From DATKYQ01 sp035528415 (GTDB taxonomy: Bacteria; Myxococcota; B64-G9), in the NCBI GenBank assembly GCA_035528415.1, contig DATKYQ010000057.1, forward strand, positions 1 through 64,000: DNA of 64,000 nucleotides. The letters are read 5' to 3'. The first letter of the stretch is position 1. The number at the start of each line of letters is the position of its first letter. The position numbers were made by a program, and so were the translations under genes. The notes below the pieces were generated by a model. It was not told the DNA's origin. It made no database searches and worked only from the letters and a program-made list of their open reading frames with translations. Of the stretch, positions 49,458 to 58,562 are shown in pieces.

Positions 49458-49486
49458 TTGACATACAAACAGTGCGCATGTTACAT
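49458..49486 (+). promoter_or_regulatory. Candidate promoter of the GspE/PilB ATPase gene
   Basis: TTGACA (49458-49463, perfect), 17-base spacer, TTACAT (49481-49486). Transcription would begin about 49493, so an ATG at 49496 would have almost no leader; this fits the lack of any ribosome-binding site and suggests a leaderless message. Confidence 0.4.
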
Positions 49487-49495
49487 CACGTAATC

Positions 49496-51295
49496 ATGGC
49501 AGTTCATCCTCCGGATTTCAGAGATCTGTGTTCGCTGATGCTCGAGCGCGGACTGATCGATGAGGAGCAGGTGCGCGATGTGCTGGTCAAGGAAAACGCC
49601 CAGCGCCAGCGGCTGCTCAAGGGACAGGAGGCGCATTCACGACAGGGTCGTCACAGGATTGAGATCGCCAACCCTGAATTGCTGGCATCGTTCAACCTGC
49701 CGATTCCAGGCAAGAAAAACGCAGCCTTGACGGAAGATCGCATCGCCCAGGTGTTGGCGGAAGCCGCCAACTTGCCTCATGAGAAGGTTGATCCCCTCAA
49801 GCTGGACATGAAACTGGTGACTTCGATTTTCTCCCGGCCGTTCGCCCGCAGGCACAGCGTACTGGCTCTCGGGCTCGAGAACGGCACGCTCAGCGTGGCG
49901 GTGGCCGACCCTTTCGACGTTGAATTGCTCGAAAACCTGCGCCGGATCACCAGTTACCAGATCGCGCCGGTTGTTGCCGCCAAGAGCGACATCCAACGCA
50001 TCATCACCGAGATGTACGGGTTCCGCACCAGCGTCAAGGCGGCCGCTTTAACCATGGAGGCCGGAAGCGACCTCGGTAATCTCGAACAACTGGTCCGCTT
50101 GAAGGCGGTCGATGAACTCGAGGCGACCGATAAACATGTCGTCAATGCCGTCGAGTATATGCTCCATTACGCATTCGATCAGCGGGCCTCGGACATTCAT
50201 ATAGAGCCCAAGAGAGATCACAGCCGGGTCCGTGTGCGCATCGACGGGATCTTGCATGCCGTCACAACCTTGCCCAAGGTGGTGCATGCCGCCGTCGTCT
50301 CAAGAATCAAGATGTTGGCGCGCATGGATATCGCCGAGAAACGCCGTCCCCAGGATGGCCGCATCAAGACCGGTTCCGGAGAACAAGAAACCGAGCTGCG
50401 CGTCTCGACTATGCCGGTGGCCTTCGGCGAGAAGGTCGTCATTCGCATCTTCGATCCGAGCCTGCTGATGCAGGATCTTTCCAGCCTGGGTTTTTATCCC
50501 AAGGAATACAAGTTATTCGAGTCGTTCATCACCCGGCCCCACGGGCTAATCCTGGTGACCGGACCAACCGGCAGCGGCAAGACCACCACCCTCTACTCGG
50601 CACTGAAGTACCTTGCCGGACCCGACGTAAACATCGTTTCGATCGAAGACCCGATCGAGATGGTGGTCGAAGACTTCAACCAGGTGGCCGTCATGCAGAA
50701 CATCGGAATCACTTTCGCCTCCGCGCTACGCACAATCCTGCGCCAGGATCCCGATATTATCATGGTCGGCGAGGTGCGTGACACGGAGACTGCCTCGAAC
50801 GCCGTGCAGGCCGCATTGACCGGTCACATGGTTTTTGCCACGTTGCACACCAACGATTCGGGGGCAGCCATCGGCCGGATGAACGACCTGGGCGTAGAAC
50901 CGTTTTTGCTTTCGTCCACCCTGGTTGGGGTGCTGGCCCAGCGCTTGGTGCGCACGATCTGCCAGAACTGCAAGCAAAAAACTTTTTTAACACCCGACCA
51001 GATAAATTCGCTGCACATGAAGATACCCGAGGGTAGCCAGAAAAAATTGCCGGTTTACTACGGCGAAGGCTGCCCTGCCTGTCGCGGCACCGGGTACTTC
51101 GGGCGGGTGGCCCTCTACGAACTCATGCCGGTGAACGATAAAATCGTCAGGTTGATCAACGAGAAAGCCGACACCAAGGAAGTCATGAAGGTGGCCCGCC
51201 TGGACGGAATGAACACGATCAGGGAGGTAGCCATCAAGAAACTGGCCCAGGGAGTGACCACCTTTGAGGAAGTCATCCGGGTCACGGCCGACTGA
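49496..51295 (+). CDS. GspE/PilB-family secretion or pilus ATPase
   Basis: 599 residues from ATG 49496; upstream GTG 49472 and ATG 49478 lie inside the probable promoter. Hexameric ATPase powering type IV pilus extension or type II secretion. N-terminal MshEN-like region (LCSLMLERGLIDEEQVRDVLV, ALTEDRIAQVLAEAANLP), then the ATPase: SDIHIEPKRDHSRVRVRIDG (Asp box), Walker A GPTGSGKTTTLYSAL, GEVRDTETASNAVQAALTGHMVFATLHTN (Walker B and His box), and a tetracysteine zinc site (CQNCKQK ... CPACRGTG). No other pilus or secretion genes are adjacent, so PilB and GspE cannot be told apart. Confidence 0.9.
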   Translation: MAVHPPDFRDLCSLMLERGLIDEEQVRDVLVKENAQRQRLLKGQEAHSRQGRHRIEIANPELLASFNLPIPGKKNAALTEDRIAQVLAEAANLPHEKVDPLKLDMKLVTSIFSRPFARRHSVLALGLENGTLSVAVADPFDVELLENLRRITSYQIAPVVAAKSDIQRIITEMYGFRTSVKAAALTMEAGSDLGNLEQLVRLKAVDELEATDKHVVNAVEYMLHYAFDQRASDIHIEPKRDHSRVRVRIDGILHAVTTLPKVVHAAVVSRIKMLARMDIAEKRRPQDGRIKTGSGEQETELRVSTMPVAFGEKVVIRIFDPSLLMQDLSSLGFYPKEYKLFESFITRPHGLILVTGPTGSGKTTTLYSALKYLAGPDVNIVSIEDPIEMVVEDFNQVAVMQNIGITFASALRTILRQDPDIIMVGEVRDTETASNAVQAALTGHMVFATLHTNDSGAAIGRMNDLGVEPFLLSSTLVGVLAQRLVRTICQNCKQKTFLTPDQINSLHMKIPEGSQKKLPVYYGEGCPACRGTGYFGRVALYELMPVNDKIVRLINEKADTKEVMKVARLDGMNTIREVAIKKLAQGVTTFEEVIRVTAD

Positions 51296-51309
51296 GCTGG
51301 AGGACAATC

Positions 51310-52773
51310 ATGCACCCGGTGACCGAAGAACTCAAGCTGCTGATCGAGTCCGGGTATCCGCTGATATACCTGCTGACACACGAGGAGGAGCGCGCCTCGC
51401 GGCTGGTGGCCGGGGTAATGACAGAACTGGGCCTGAAGGCTGGTATCTGGAGCCGCACCGGCGGCGTCCTGGGCAAGGAGCTCAAGGAGCCCACCCGACT
51501 ATTCAAGTCGCTGGATGATGTCAAGGCCGGAGCTACCTTGCTTCTCGACTTCCACCACTTCTTGAAGGACCCGGAGGTGTTACGGCGCATACGGGATATC
51601 CTGCCCCTGCTTGGCCGCAGCGGACACAGCTTGATCGTCGTTTCACCCGTCCTGGTTCTGCCTCCCGAACTGGAGAAGGACATCGCCCTGCTGGAGCTGC
51701 CGTTGCCGTCGCGCGAGGATCTCGAAGGGCTTTTTGGGCGAATCTGCGCCGCCGAACAGGTGATATTTCCCGAGGACTTCATCGAGAGCGTTGTGCGGGC
51801 GGCGCGCGGCCTGACTGAAAACGAGGCCCGGCGCGTCTTCACCAAGGCTTTACGCAAGGGAGGCGGTTTCAAGCTGGATGACATCTCGTTGATCCTCGAG
51901 GAGAAAAAGAAATCCATCCGCAAGAGCGAGGTGCTCGAGTATCTCGAGTTGGATGAGCAGCTCGACAACGTGGGCGGGCTCGAGGAGGTCAAGCGCTGGG
52001 TAACTGATCGCTCACGTGCTTTCGATGACGAGGCCCGACAATACGGGCTACCGGCTCCCAAGGGCCTGCTTTTAATCGGCGTTCAGGGTTGCGGCAAGAG
52101 CCTGACCGCCAAGGCGGTCGCCGGCGCCTGGCGCTTGCCCCTGGTGCGCCTGGATCTCGGAGCGGTGTTCGGCTCGGCCTCGCCTGAAACGGCCATCCAC
52201 CGGGCCGTAACCATCGCCGAATCGCTGGCGCCGGTCGTTTTATGGGTGGATGAGATCGAAAAGGGGTTTGCCACTTCCAGCAAAGGTTCGGGCAATGCTT
52301 CGCGGGTGTTCGGCTCGTTCGTGACCTGGCTGCAAGAAAAGCGCGACGCGGTTTTCGTCGTGGCCACGGCCAACGAGGTCGGCGACCTGCCGCCGGAACT
52401 CTTGCGCAAGGGCCGCTTCGACGAGACCTTCTTTGTCGACCTGCCCGACGTTCACGAACGCCGCGACATTCTCTGCATCCATCTCGAGCGCCGCGACCGT
52501 GACAGTAAGGCCTTTGAGCTGGAAAAATTGGCGCACCAGGCCGAGTTCTTTTCGGGAGCGGAGCTCGAGCAGGGTGTCGTGGCCGGCATGTACCGCGCTT
52601 TCGGAGAGAAGCGCGAAGTTACCAGCGCTGATATCAGCAAGGAACTGGACGAGATCGTCCCCCTATACGCCACTTACGAGGAAAAGATCAAAGGCCTCCG
52701 TGAATGGGCCAAAACCAGAGCGCGGCGGGCGAGCGTCGATCAGTCGCTTATGGATCTTTTCGAACAGGAATAG
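51310..52773 (+). CDS. Ycf46-like AAA ATPase
   Basis: 487 residues. N-terminal half: YPLIYLLTHEEERASRLV and LLLDFHHFLKDPEVLRRIRDI, a degenerate P-loop-like region. C-terminal AAA module: Walker A GVQGCGKSLTAKAVAGAWRLP, Walker B VVLWVDEIEKGF, sensor ATANEVGDLPPELLRKGRFDETFFVDLP with arginine finger, and the C-lid SGAELEQGVVAGMY. This is the Ycf46 family first seen in plastids and cyanobacteria, function unclear. It follows the pilus/secretion ATPase after 14 bases. Confidence 0.87.
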   Translation: MHPVTEELKLLIESGYPLIYLLTHEEERASRLVAGVMTELGLKAGIWSRTGGVLGKELKEPTRLFKSLDDVKAGATLLLDFHHFLKDPEVLRRIRDILPLLGRSGHSLIVVSPVLVLPPELEKDIALLELPLPSREDLEGLFGRICAAEQVIFPEDFIESVVRAARGLTENEARRVFTKALRKGGGFKLDDISLILEEKKKSIRKSEVLEYLELDEQLDNVGGLEEVKRWVTDRSRAFDDEARQYGLPAPKGLLLIGVQGCGKSLTAKAVAGAWRLPLVRLDLGAVFGSASPETAIHRAVTIAESLAPVVLWVDEIEKGFATSSKGSGNASRVFGSFVTWLQEKRDAVFVVATANEVGDLPPELLRKGRFDETFFVDLPDVHERRDILCIHLERRDRDSKAFELEKLAHQAEFFSGAELEQGVVAGMYRAFGEKREVTSADISKELDEIVPLYATYEEKIKGLREWAKTRARRASVDQSLMDLFEQE

Positions 52774-52797
52774 AAAAATAAGAATCAGGAGTCATCA

Positions 52798-53808
52798 ATG
52801 AGTCTCAAGGTTGGAGTCATCGGAGCCGGAGCGTGGGGCACAGCCCTGGCCCACCTGATGTCCGACAAGAGTGATGACGTTATTATTTGGGCCTTCGAGC
52901 CTGAAGTTGTCTCCGAGATAAACAACGATCACGAGAACAAGACTTATCTTCCCGGCATCGAGTTGCCGGAAAATCTGCGGGCCTCGGCCGATCTGCCCGA
53001 GTGCCTGGCCGGCCGCGACCTGATCCTGTCGGTGGTTCCCTCACATGTCGTTCGCAAGGTATTGACCGCCGCCGCCCGGCACATACCGCCCGGCGTGCCG
53101 ATCGTCAGCGCCTCGAAGGGGATCGAAAACGATACCATGATGACCATGAGCGAGGTGCTCGAAGACGTCTTGCCAATCGCCGCACACCCGATGCTCGCGT
53201 TTCTTTCCGGGCCGAGCTTCGCCCGCGAGGTCGGGCTGCGCTTTCCCACCGCCGTCAGCGTGGCGGCGCGTTTCGAAAAGGTCGCCGGGTCCGTGCAAGA
53301 AATGATGTCCGGCGCGGCTTTCCGGGTCTACACCACGACCGACGTGACTGGGGTCGAGCTTGGCGGCGCACTGAAGAACGTGATTGCCATCGCCTCAGGT
53401 GCGGCAGACGGATTGGGCCTCGGAACCAACACCATCGCGGCCTTGATCACCCGTGGGCTGGCGGAGATTACCCGTCTGGCAATCAAGATGGGAGCAAATC
53501 CCCTTACCCTGTCGGGTCTTAGCGGAATGGGCGATCTCGTCCTTACCTGCTGGGGCGGACTGAGCCGTAACCGCACGGTGGGCCAGAAACTCGGCCAGGG
53601 AATGAAGATGGAAGAAATCCTGAAAGACATGCGCCAGGTGGCCGAGGGCGTAAAAACCGCCAAATCGGTTCATTTCCTTGCCCGGCGCGAACAGATCGAA
53701 ATGCCCATCGTCGAGATAGTCTATCGCATGATCTACGAGGATCTGCCCGCCCAGGACGCCTTGGTTGGGTTAATGTCGCGCAGCTTGAAGAAGGAAATCT
53801 ACAGCTGA
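52798..53808 (+). CDS. gpsA: Glycerol-3-phosphate dehydrogenase, copy 2
   Basis: 336 residues, the canonical length. GVIGAGAWGTALAHLMSDK, SASKGIENDT, LSGPSFAREV, catalytic Lys in GALKNVIAIASGAADGLGLGTN, GMGDLVLTCWGGLSRNR. It is closer to the usual bacterial GpsA than the copy at 41944, which has GGGTFGTA in the nucleotide loop. GGAG is not obvious upstream (AATCAGGAGTCATCA gives AGGAG at nine bases). Sits between the AAA ATPase and PilZ-FHA genes. Confidence 0.95.
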   Translation: MSLKVGVIGAGAWGTALAHLMSDKSDDVIIWAFEPEVVSEINNDHENKTYLPGIELPENLRASADLPECLAGRDLILSVVPSHVVRKVLTAAARHIPPGVPIVSASKGIENDTMMTMSEVLEDVLPIAAHPMLAFLSGPSFAREVGLRFPTAVSVAARFEKVAGSVQEMMSGAAFRVYTTTDVTGVELGGALKNVIAIASGAADGLGLGTNTIAALITRGLAEITRLAIKMGANPLTLSGLSGMGDLVLTCWGGLSRNRTVGQKLGQGMKMEEILKDMRQVAEGVKTAKSVHFLARREQIEMPIVEIVYRMIYEDLPAQDALVGLMSRSLKKEIYS

Positions 53809-53819
53809 GGTCACAAAGC

Positions 53820-54563
53820 ATGGATCGCAGACGTAAACGTCGCAAGCGAACGAGCAAAGAGGTCAATGATGCGGCGCTCGAACGCCGCAGGGGCGAACGG
53901 CGTCACGAGAAACGGGTGGCTGCCGAGATCATGGTCGAGGTGGAAACCAGCGGACGGCGAACTTACCGCCGCACTGCCAACATATCCGCCGGTGGTGTCG
54001 GGTTTCACCAACCGATCCCGTTCGCGCGGGGCTCAAGTATAAGGCTTTCCCTGACACTGGCGGGTCGCGAGGCTGCCGTCCGGGTTACGGGCGAGGTGGT
54101 CGGCGTCGACAAGAACGGGCGCGGCAAGCGGGTCATGTTTACCAATCTGAGCCCGGCGACTCGTCGAACACTCACGGCCCACCTCGAACTATTCGATGTC
54201 CCGACCAAGATAGGCCGGCCGCCCGGGACTTTGCCTCCGTCGGGTCGCTCGCGTGCCAGCGTTCGCGAGGGAATCTTGATTATCGAAGATCACCCCGACG
54301 GGCTGGAGTTCAGGTTGCGCGGCAGCGACAAGATCGTCGGACGCGATCCCCATGAATGCGATTTCATCATCGATGACGCGTCGGTTTCAAGGCGTCATGC
54401 CCATATCTACCTGTATAACGGCCGCCACGTAATCGTCGACCTGTCCAGCACCAACGGTATCAATTTCAGGGGGAGACCCATCCATAGCCTGGTACTGAAT
54501 AACGGCATGGTTTTCAAGGTCGGCCATGTACGACTGCAGTACCTGGTCACCAAGTCCGTCTGA
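53820..54563 (+). CDS. PilZ-FHA fusion protein
   Basis: 247 residues. A very basic start (MDRRRKRRKRTSKE) leads into a PilZ domain (about 20-125): RRGERRHEKRVAAEI, TANISAGGVGFHQP with the D/NxSxxG motif, the c-di-GMP pocket. A short Pro-rich linker precedes an FHA domain (150-245): DKIVGRDPHECDFIIDDASVSRRHAHI and DLSSTNGINFRG. Combining c-di-GMP and phospho-Thr reading is typical of Myxococcota-like signalling. Target unknown. Confidence 0.87.
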   Translation: MDRRRKRRKRTSKEVNDAALERRRGERRHEKRVAAEIMVEVETSGRRTYRRTANISAGGVGFHQPIPFARGSSIRLSLTLAGREAAVRVTGEVVGVDKNGRGKRVMFTNLSPATRRTLTAHLELFDVPTKIGRPPGTLPPSGRSRASVREGILIIEDHPDGLEFRLRGSDKIVGRDPHECDFIIDDASVSRRHAHIYLYNGRHVIVDLSSTNGINFRGRPIHSLVLNNGMVFKVGHVRLQYLVTKSV

Positions 54564-54570
54564 GCCGGAA

Positions 54571-55182
54571 ATGCCCAAGCCAGAGGCCGTGATCTTCGAC
54601 CTGGGCCGAGTGCTGGTCGGAGTCGATGTTTCCCGGGGACTGTGGAAGCGACTGTTGGCCACTCTTGAAAAGCAAAACAGCGCAACGCCGGCGGGGCGCG
54701 CCTGGCGTGAAACCTACTCCCTCTTCGCCACCGGGCAGATGCCCCCGGGGGAGTTCCACACCCGGGTGTGCCGCCTGCTGGGCCAGGAAATGCCCTATCC
54801 CGATTTCGTAGGGCAATGGTGCGACGTGTTCTACGATCTTCAAGGAGCGCAGGAGACATTGCGTGCTGTGGCCGCGCAGCTACCCACGGGATTATTGTCA
54901 GATACCGATCCGTTGCACTGGCGGCACGAGATCGACAGGAACTCCTGGCTGAGCCTGATCGAAAGGCCGACTCTCAGTTTCGAGACGGGAGTGCTAAAAC
55001 CCGCCCGGGAGGCTTACCGGGCCGCGGCTCGAAACGTCGGCGTCGAGCCCGCCAGCTGCCTGTTTATAGACGATCTCGAAGAAAACGTCGCCGGGGCTCG
55101 CGAAGTTGGTATGCAGGCCTTGCTTTTCACGGGCCACCCCGAGCTCGGGATCGGGCTGGCTCGGGTCGGCGTGCTGGACTAA
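54571..55182 (+). CDS. HAD-superfamily hydrolase (class IA variant)
   Basis: 203 residues from ATG 54571, 7 bases after the PilZ-FHA stop. Motifs: AVIFDLGRVLVGVDVSRGLW (the usual GG is GR), TGLLSDTDPLHWRHEID, FETGVLKPAREAYRAAARNVG and CLFIDDLEENVAGAREVGM. Resembles the YihX/epoxide-hydrolase N-terminal type phosphatases acting on small sugar phosphates. Its last 4 bases overlap the convergent KAS III-like gene. Confidence 0.82.
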   Translation: MPKPEAVIFDLGRVLVGVDVSRGLWKRLLATLEKQNSATPAGRAWRETYSLFATGQMPPGEFHTRVCRLLGQEMPYPDFVGQWCDVFYDLQGAQETLRAVAAQLPTGLLSDTDPLHWRHEIDRNSWLSLIERPTLSFETGVLKPAREAYRAAARNVGVEPASCLFIDDLEENVAGAREVGMQALLFTGHPELGIGLARVGVLD

Positions 55183-56195
55183 TAACGCACCATGGTGATG
55201 GCCCAGGTGTAGCCGGCTCCGCCTGTGTAGAACAGGATCAGGTCGCCCTTGGCGATTGCTCCTTCTCGCCGGGCGCGATCCAGGTTGTAGAAGGTATCGG
55301 TGCTGCCCATATGGGCGCACTCCTCGATATAGTCGATGTTCGACTTGCACCTGGAAAGTCGCATGCGTTCGAGGAAGACGCTGTTGTGCCTCTTGGAACC
55401 GTTGACGGTGGCAACGAAGTCGATCTCGTCGCGGGTAACGCCGGCCCGGGTACAGGCCTTATCGATCAGCTGATCGGCGATCTCGATCAAGCGTTTTCCG
55501 AACTCTTGCAGTTCCTCCCGGGTCGTGCAGAGGGGACGCCAGATCTGCAGTTGGTGGCCGCCGCGTTCAACAACCTCCATGCTCAACTTTGAAAAGGCGC
55601 CGATTTCAGGCACGCAAAAGTTGCCGTGGTGAATACCCCAGGTCTTGTAAGCGGTCGAGATGATGACGAATTCAGGATGGTCGCGTTTCAGAATGCCCGC
55701 GCTGCCGCCATCGCCGAACAGGTAGGTGCTCCCCAGGATGGGAGGATCGAGTGTGCTGTCGAAACGTTCCCCTGAAGTGATCAGCACAGTCTTGACGTTC
55801 GGGTCCGAGCTGATCATGGAACGGCCGATGTTCATGGCCATGTTCTGTCCGTTGCAGCCCTGGTAGATGTCGAAACCATGGGCGTTCTTGCAGCCGAGCT
55901 GGTGCTGTATCTTGGCCGCCGCCTGCCAGCGTGTGTGATCTTTGACCGAGCCGGTGTAGATGATGACGTCGATCTCGGCGGGAGTGAGCCCTGCGTCATC
56001 GAGGGCCAGGCGGCTCGCTTTGATCGACATGTCGCTGGGCATTTCGCCCGGGCCTGCCTGGTGCAGCCGCTTGCAACCGATGCGATCGAACTTCTCGCGA
56101 TTGATCCCGGTGCCACGTACCGCCTCCCAGGCATCGATGGTTCTTTTCGGCAAGTAACTGCCGATGCCCGCGATCCCGACCGTGTGCTCGTCCAT
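55179..56195 (-). CDS. 3-oxoacyl-ACP synthase III-like thiolase-fold protein
   Basis: 338 residues from ATG 56195 (GTG 56201 with AAAGG five bases upstream is an equally good start). Thiolase-fold KAS III family: AGIGSYLPKRTIDA, LALDDAGLTPAEIDVIIYTG, the nucleophile Cys in GFDIYQGCNGQNMAMNIG and LFGDGGSAGIL. The other two family positions differ: the PHQAN block reads NGSKRHNS and the YGNTSAAS block reads HMGSTDTF, so the canonical Cys-His-Asn triad is not evident. It may be a specialised condensing or acyl-transfer enzyme rather than FabH. No fatty-acid genes are next to it. Confidence 0.75.
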   Translation of the reverse strand: MDEHTVGIAGIGSYLPKRTIDAWEAVRGTGINREKFDRIGCKRLHQAGPGEMPSDMSIKASRLALDDAGLTPAEIDVIIYTGSVKDHTRWQAAAKIQHQLGCKNAHGFDIYQGCNGQNMAMNIGRSMISSDPNVKTVLITSGERFDSTLDPPILGSTYLFGDGGSAGILKRDHPEFVIISTAYKTWGIHHGNFCVPEIGAFSKLSMEVVERGGHQLQIWRPLCTTREELQEFGKRLIEIADQLIDKACTRAGVTRDEIDFVATVNGSKRHNSVFLERMRLSRCKSNIDYIEECAHMGSTDTFYNLDRARREGAIAKGDLILFYTGGAGYTWAITMVRY

Positions 56196-56313
56196 TGCCA
56201 CGCTTGCCTTTCGCCCCGCCAATCCAAATATCGCACTAGACAGGCCCGGAGACAAGATTGCATCGCATGCTCAAACGGGGGTAGAATCGGGCCCGGGCAC
56301 ACAGGAGACAACC

Positions 56314-56655
56314 ATGCGCCGCATCCTGGCCATATTAATCCTTTCCAGCTTGCTGGTGGGAGCGGCGTTGTACATGATGAACTGGCAGGTGGGACAACTC
56401 GAGGTCGGAGATAATTACTCGGATGAGACCGATCTTCCCTTATCGCCGGCCAGCGAGCAGGACCCGGTCGCTCGCGCCCTGGAACTCTATCATCAAGCAA
56501 CCAGCCAGCAGCAGAGTAACCCCTTACAAGCACTGCTGTTGGCGCGGGAGGCTTTGGAGGTGACTCCTCCCGAGGCAACCGGTATCATGAAAATGATCGA
56601 GGAACTGATCGGAGAACTCGAGGAACAGGTTGACGAACCGCCTCTCACCCCGTGA
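56314..56655 (+). CDS. Small membrane-anchored helical protein
   Basis: 113 residues from ATG 56314 (AGGAG upstream). One N-terminal helix (ILAILILSSLLVGAALYMM) and a soluble helical pair of TPR-like length (DPVARALELYHQATSQQQSNP, LQALLLAREALEV). Likely anchored with the soluble part outside the cytoplasm. Stands with the following FHA gene, 22 bases apart. Confidence 0.62.
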   Translation: MRRILAILILSSLLVGAALYMMNWQVGQLEVGDNYSDETDLPLSPASEQDPVARALELYHQATSQQQSNPLQALLLAREALEVTPPEATGIMKMIEELIGELEEQVDEPPLTP

Positions 56656-56677
56656 ATCACCGTGCCGGGAGCTTGCC

Positions 56678-57103
56678 ATGAGCAACAGGGACGAGTCGCT
56701 TGACTGGAATGACGAAGAGGAAGTGACTCGGGAGACCGAAGTCTGCGTCACCCCTTCGAGGTCGCTGCCGCGAGTCGTGATCCTCAGCCAGGTCGAGGGC
56801 CCGGGCGCGCCCCGGGATTTCATTCTCTCCAAGGATACGGCCGTCGTGGGACGCTCCCCTGAAGCGGATATAAGGATCGACTCCGAACAGGTCTCCCGGA
56901 GACACTTGCTCCTGAAGAAAATCAACGGGGAGTACTCTTGTATCGATCTGAACAGCCGGAACGGGGTTCACCTCAACGGCGTAAGAGTTCACTCGGCAGT
57001 CCTGCACGACGAAGACACAATCCAGATAGGAAACGTGATCTTCGATTTCTGCACCGGAACGGGTCTCTCGTCCATCAAGGAAACCAGGCCGGACAAGCTC
57101 TAG
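56678..57103 (+). CDS. FHA-domain protein
   Basis: 141 residues from ATG 56678 (GGGAG six bases upstream). Acidic N-terminus (SLDWNDEEEVTRETEV) then an FHA domain: DTAVVGRSPEADIRIDSEQVSRRHLLL and DLNSRNGVHLNG. A Thr-rich or acidic N-tail before FHA is typical of GarA-like or secretion-regulating FHA proteins. Its end is 22 bases from the convergent oxidase gene. Confidence 0.85.
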   Translation: MSNRDESLDWNDEEEVTRETEVCVTPSRSLPRVVILSQVEGPGAPRDFILSKDTAVVGRSPEADIRIDSEQVSRRHLLLKKINGEYSCIDLNSRNGVHLNGVRVHSAVLHDEDTIQIGNVIFDFCTGTGLSSIKETRPDKL

Positions 57104-57125
57104 ATTCGGCTTCGAAGTATTTCTT

Positions 57126-58562
57126 TCATGCGGGGAATTCCAGGTGCCCGGGATTCATGATCCCTTCCGGATCCATCAGTTTGCGCACGTCTTTAACCAG
57201 CCTGCGAAAAGTGGGGTCGATGCGCTCGGCATTGCGCTCCCAGACCCACTGGGGGGTCTTGTATGGAAAGAAGCCCATGTTTATGGCCATGTCGGAAAGC
57301 TCCTGGTTTACCAGGTGCACCTTGCGGACCTCCTCCTCGTTGTTCTTGTCGAAGACGGTTATCCAGCGCAGCACGCCGAAGTGCGACCCGAGCATCGGGC
57401 GGCAGACGACCACCGGGGGCAGCCCGTACTTGGCCAGGATCTCGGCGCCCTTCTTGAAGCCCTCTTCGAAGAGGCTGGTGGGTCCGTATGTCCCAACCCA
57501 GGTCAGCCCGCCGCCGGGATGGTCGAGCAGGAAATCGAGCCGGGTTGGAAACTTGGCGAACTTGGCGAAGCGCGGCTCGAGGCGGACCAGATCTTCGAGA
57601 TCCAGCGGGCCGTCGAACCTGGCGCCGTCGGCGCGCCACTTGTCAACCTGTTCTGCGATGATCTGCTGCTTGCAATCAATCTCGCGTTCGTAGTTCGAAG
57701 AGTAGTCGATGTAGACGAACACCAGGGGTTCGTTCGGGTCGCGATAGGTCGGACGGTACTCGCCGAATAGCATCTTGCCCGAGGCCAGGCTGAGCGTGCC
57801 CAGGTCGTCGGCAAACTCGTCGCGGGCGAGCTGCTTGAGCAGACCATAGGCGCAGCCAACATCGTAGGCCAGCAGGAAGGCCCGCCGCCGATGTTTCTTG
57901 TTCGGCCAGAGTTGCACCGCCATCCTGGTGACCACTCCGGTGCTCCCGGCGAAACCCACGAAGAGCCCGTTCAGGTTGGGGAAAGGGGCGTTAGCGCATG
58001 GTCGCCCGCCGTAGGCGAGATGGCCGGTGCGCAGCATCTCGCCCGTGGGCAGCACGGCCTCGATGGCGTTTATCCAGTACGAGGCCGAACCGTGCTTGAG
58101 CGAAAGGTTGGCCAGGCCGTCCATCAGGCAGTTGGGAACCACGCCGCTGTCCGGCGGTGAGAGCGGATAGGCGAAACGCAACCCAGGGTGGTTCTCGGCC
58201 AGATAGTCGCTCATGTCCTGCCAGGTCACCCCGGGTTCGATCACGGCGTACATGTCATCCTCAGAGACTTCCAGGATGCGGTTCATGCGGGTCAGGTTTA
58301 GTACAATGCCGCCCTTGAGCGGGATGGCCAACCCCCCCAGGTTCGTGTTGGCAACGACCGGGTAGACGGGCACCTTAAGGCGGCTGGCCTCGATCAGCAC
58401 CGTGCGCACATTTTCCGCCGAGCGCGGGAAAACAACGAGTTCGGGGCGTCGCCCGGGATTCTCGGTAATGTCGCGGCTGAACAGCTCAAGCGACTCTTCG
58501 TCGTCTTTAACAATCTCCTTGCCCATCTTCTGAATCAACACATCGCGGATCCCGTTGGTCAT
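57126..58562 (-). CDS. FAD-binding (PCMH/GlcD-type) oxidoreductase
   Basis: 478 residues. FAD_binding_4 N-terminal half: PELVVFPRSAENVRTVLIEASRLKVPVYPV, NTNLGGLAIPLKGGIVLNLTRMNRILEV, AVIEPGVTWQDMSDYL, and SPPDSGVVPNCL. The C-terminal cap (about 230-470) ends in KDVRKLMDPEGIMNPGHL, the signature closing helix of the GlcD/VAO family. Such enzymes oxidise hydroxy-acids, phenols or alcohols; substrate here is unknown. Overlaps the upstream SCP2-like gene (ATGA). Confidence 0.85.
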   Translation of the reverse strand: MTNGIRDVLIQKMGKEIVKDDEESLELFSRDITENPGRRPELVVFPRSAENVRTVLIEASRLKVPVYPVVANTNLGGLAIPLKGGIVLNLTRMNRILEVSEDDMYAVIEPGVTWQDMSDYLAENHPGLRFAYPLSPPDSGVVPNCLMDGLANLSLKHGSASYWINAIEAVLPTGEMLRTGHLAYGGRPCANAPFPNLNGLFVGFAGSTGVVTRMAVQLWPNKKHRRRAFLLAYDVGCAYGLLKQLARDEFADDLGTLSLASGKMLFGEYRPTYRDPNEPLVFVYIDYSSNYEREIDCKQQIIAEQVDKWRADGARFDGPLDLEDLVRLEPRFAKFAKFPTRLDFLLDHPGGGLTWVGTYGPTSLFEEGFKKGAEILAKYGLPPVVVCRPMLGSHFGVLRWITVFDKNNEEEVRKVHLVNQELSDMAINMGFFPYKTPQWVWERNAERIDPTFRRLVKDVRKLMDPEGIMNPGHLEFPA

